A stretch of 5,768 nucleotides of DNA from Acholeplasmataceae bacterium (GTDB lineage: Bacteria > Bacillota_I > Bacilli_A > ML615J-28 > CAG-698): positions 1 through 5,768 of the forward strand of contig DUVT01000299.1 of NCBI GenBank assembly GCA_012840905.1, given 5' to 3'. Under the pieces are notes generated by a model, which had not been told where the DNA came from, did no database searches, and was given only the letters and a program-made list of their open reading frames with translations. A program made the translations under genes and the position numbers. Numbering within the stretch: the stretch's first letter is position 1; every line of letters starts with the position of its first letter. Of this stretch, positions 5,627-5,768 are shown one piece after another.

Positions 5627-5768
5627 GAAAAATTCGTTTTAATCTCATTTACCCCCACTTTGATTTATTACTTATTGGTAGTCCTAAAATTGATTAGAAA
5701 GCGATTTTACGGGGGATTTGCGCGAAATTTTGGACCTTTTGGGGAAATTAATAATTCCTTGATAAAAA
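5627..5768. other. Non-coding tail with unusual C/G runs
   Basis: No start codon with a ribosome site and no long frame is seen on either strand. Runs of CCCCC (5652-5656), GGGGG (5711-5715) and GGGG (5741-5744) stand out in this AT-rich window. GTCCTAAAATT (5681-5691) is nearly complementary to AATTTTGGAC (5726-5735), with one unpaired base. The look recalls insertion-sequence ends, for example IS21-like termini with GGTCCAAA and GGGG motifs, but no transposase is in the window and no target duplication can be checked, so the identity is open. Confidence 0.3.

Noticed and set aside
5676..5768. Short open minus-strand tails entering from the right edge
   Set aside because: Two frames stay open for about 19-28 codons before stopping, but the translations resemble no known C-terminus and the length is within chance expectation.

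Overview
The window is AT-rich chromosomal DNA from a low-GC Gram-positive-type bacterium. Tryptophan is read from TGG throughout, and four long frames end in TAA or TAG, so this is not a UGA=Trp mycoplasma. The Shine-Dalgarno sequences (AGGAGG-like), the hairpin-plus-U-run terminators, the CCA-encoding tRNA and the lipoprotein signal all fit Bacillota. The style suggests a Mollicutes-adjacent lineage such as Acholeplasma, Haloplasma or Izemoplasma, but that placement is an inference from style and not from a marker gene. All recognised genes are on the + strand.

Layout. (1) Bases 1-1037 hold the 3' part of a gene for a secreted lipoprotein. Its start lies left of the window; the visible part begins inside a signal peptide with a lipobox, followed by five divergent repeats of about 59-71 residues. 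It ends at a strong intrinsic terminator (1038-1069). (2) A tRNA-Asn(GTT) gene at 1119-1195 has its own well-spaced promoter (1071-1099). (3) The 159-base gap after the tRNA holds a long imperfect hairpin without a U-run (1229-1267) and then a near-consensus extended -10 promoter (1289-1317). (4) That promoter drives a three-gene unit: a membrane-anchored thioredoxin-fold-like protein that lacks the CxxC cysteines (1355-1870), then two ABC exporter half-transporters (1931-3760 and 3753-5588) that overlap by 8 bases. The unit closes with a strong terminator (5591-5626). (5) The last 142 bases have no convincing gene but contain C/G runs that are unusual for the window.

How the genes work together. 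The two ABC proteins have complementary defects. The first has Asp in place of the catalytic Glu but an intact LSGGQ; the second has the catalytic Glu but a degenerate LSVGE signature. This is the pattern of heterodimeric exporters with one active and one degenerate ATP site (TM287/288, BmrCD and LmrCD type), so the two proteins almost certainly form one transporter. The small anchored protein is the first gene of the unit and may be an accessory factor of the exporter on the outer membrane face; this is a hypothesis. The substrate cannot be read from the sequence. The most unusual features are the cysteine-less thioredoxin-like partner and the structured leader in front of it.
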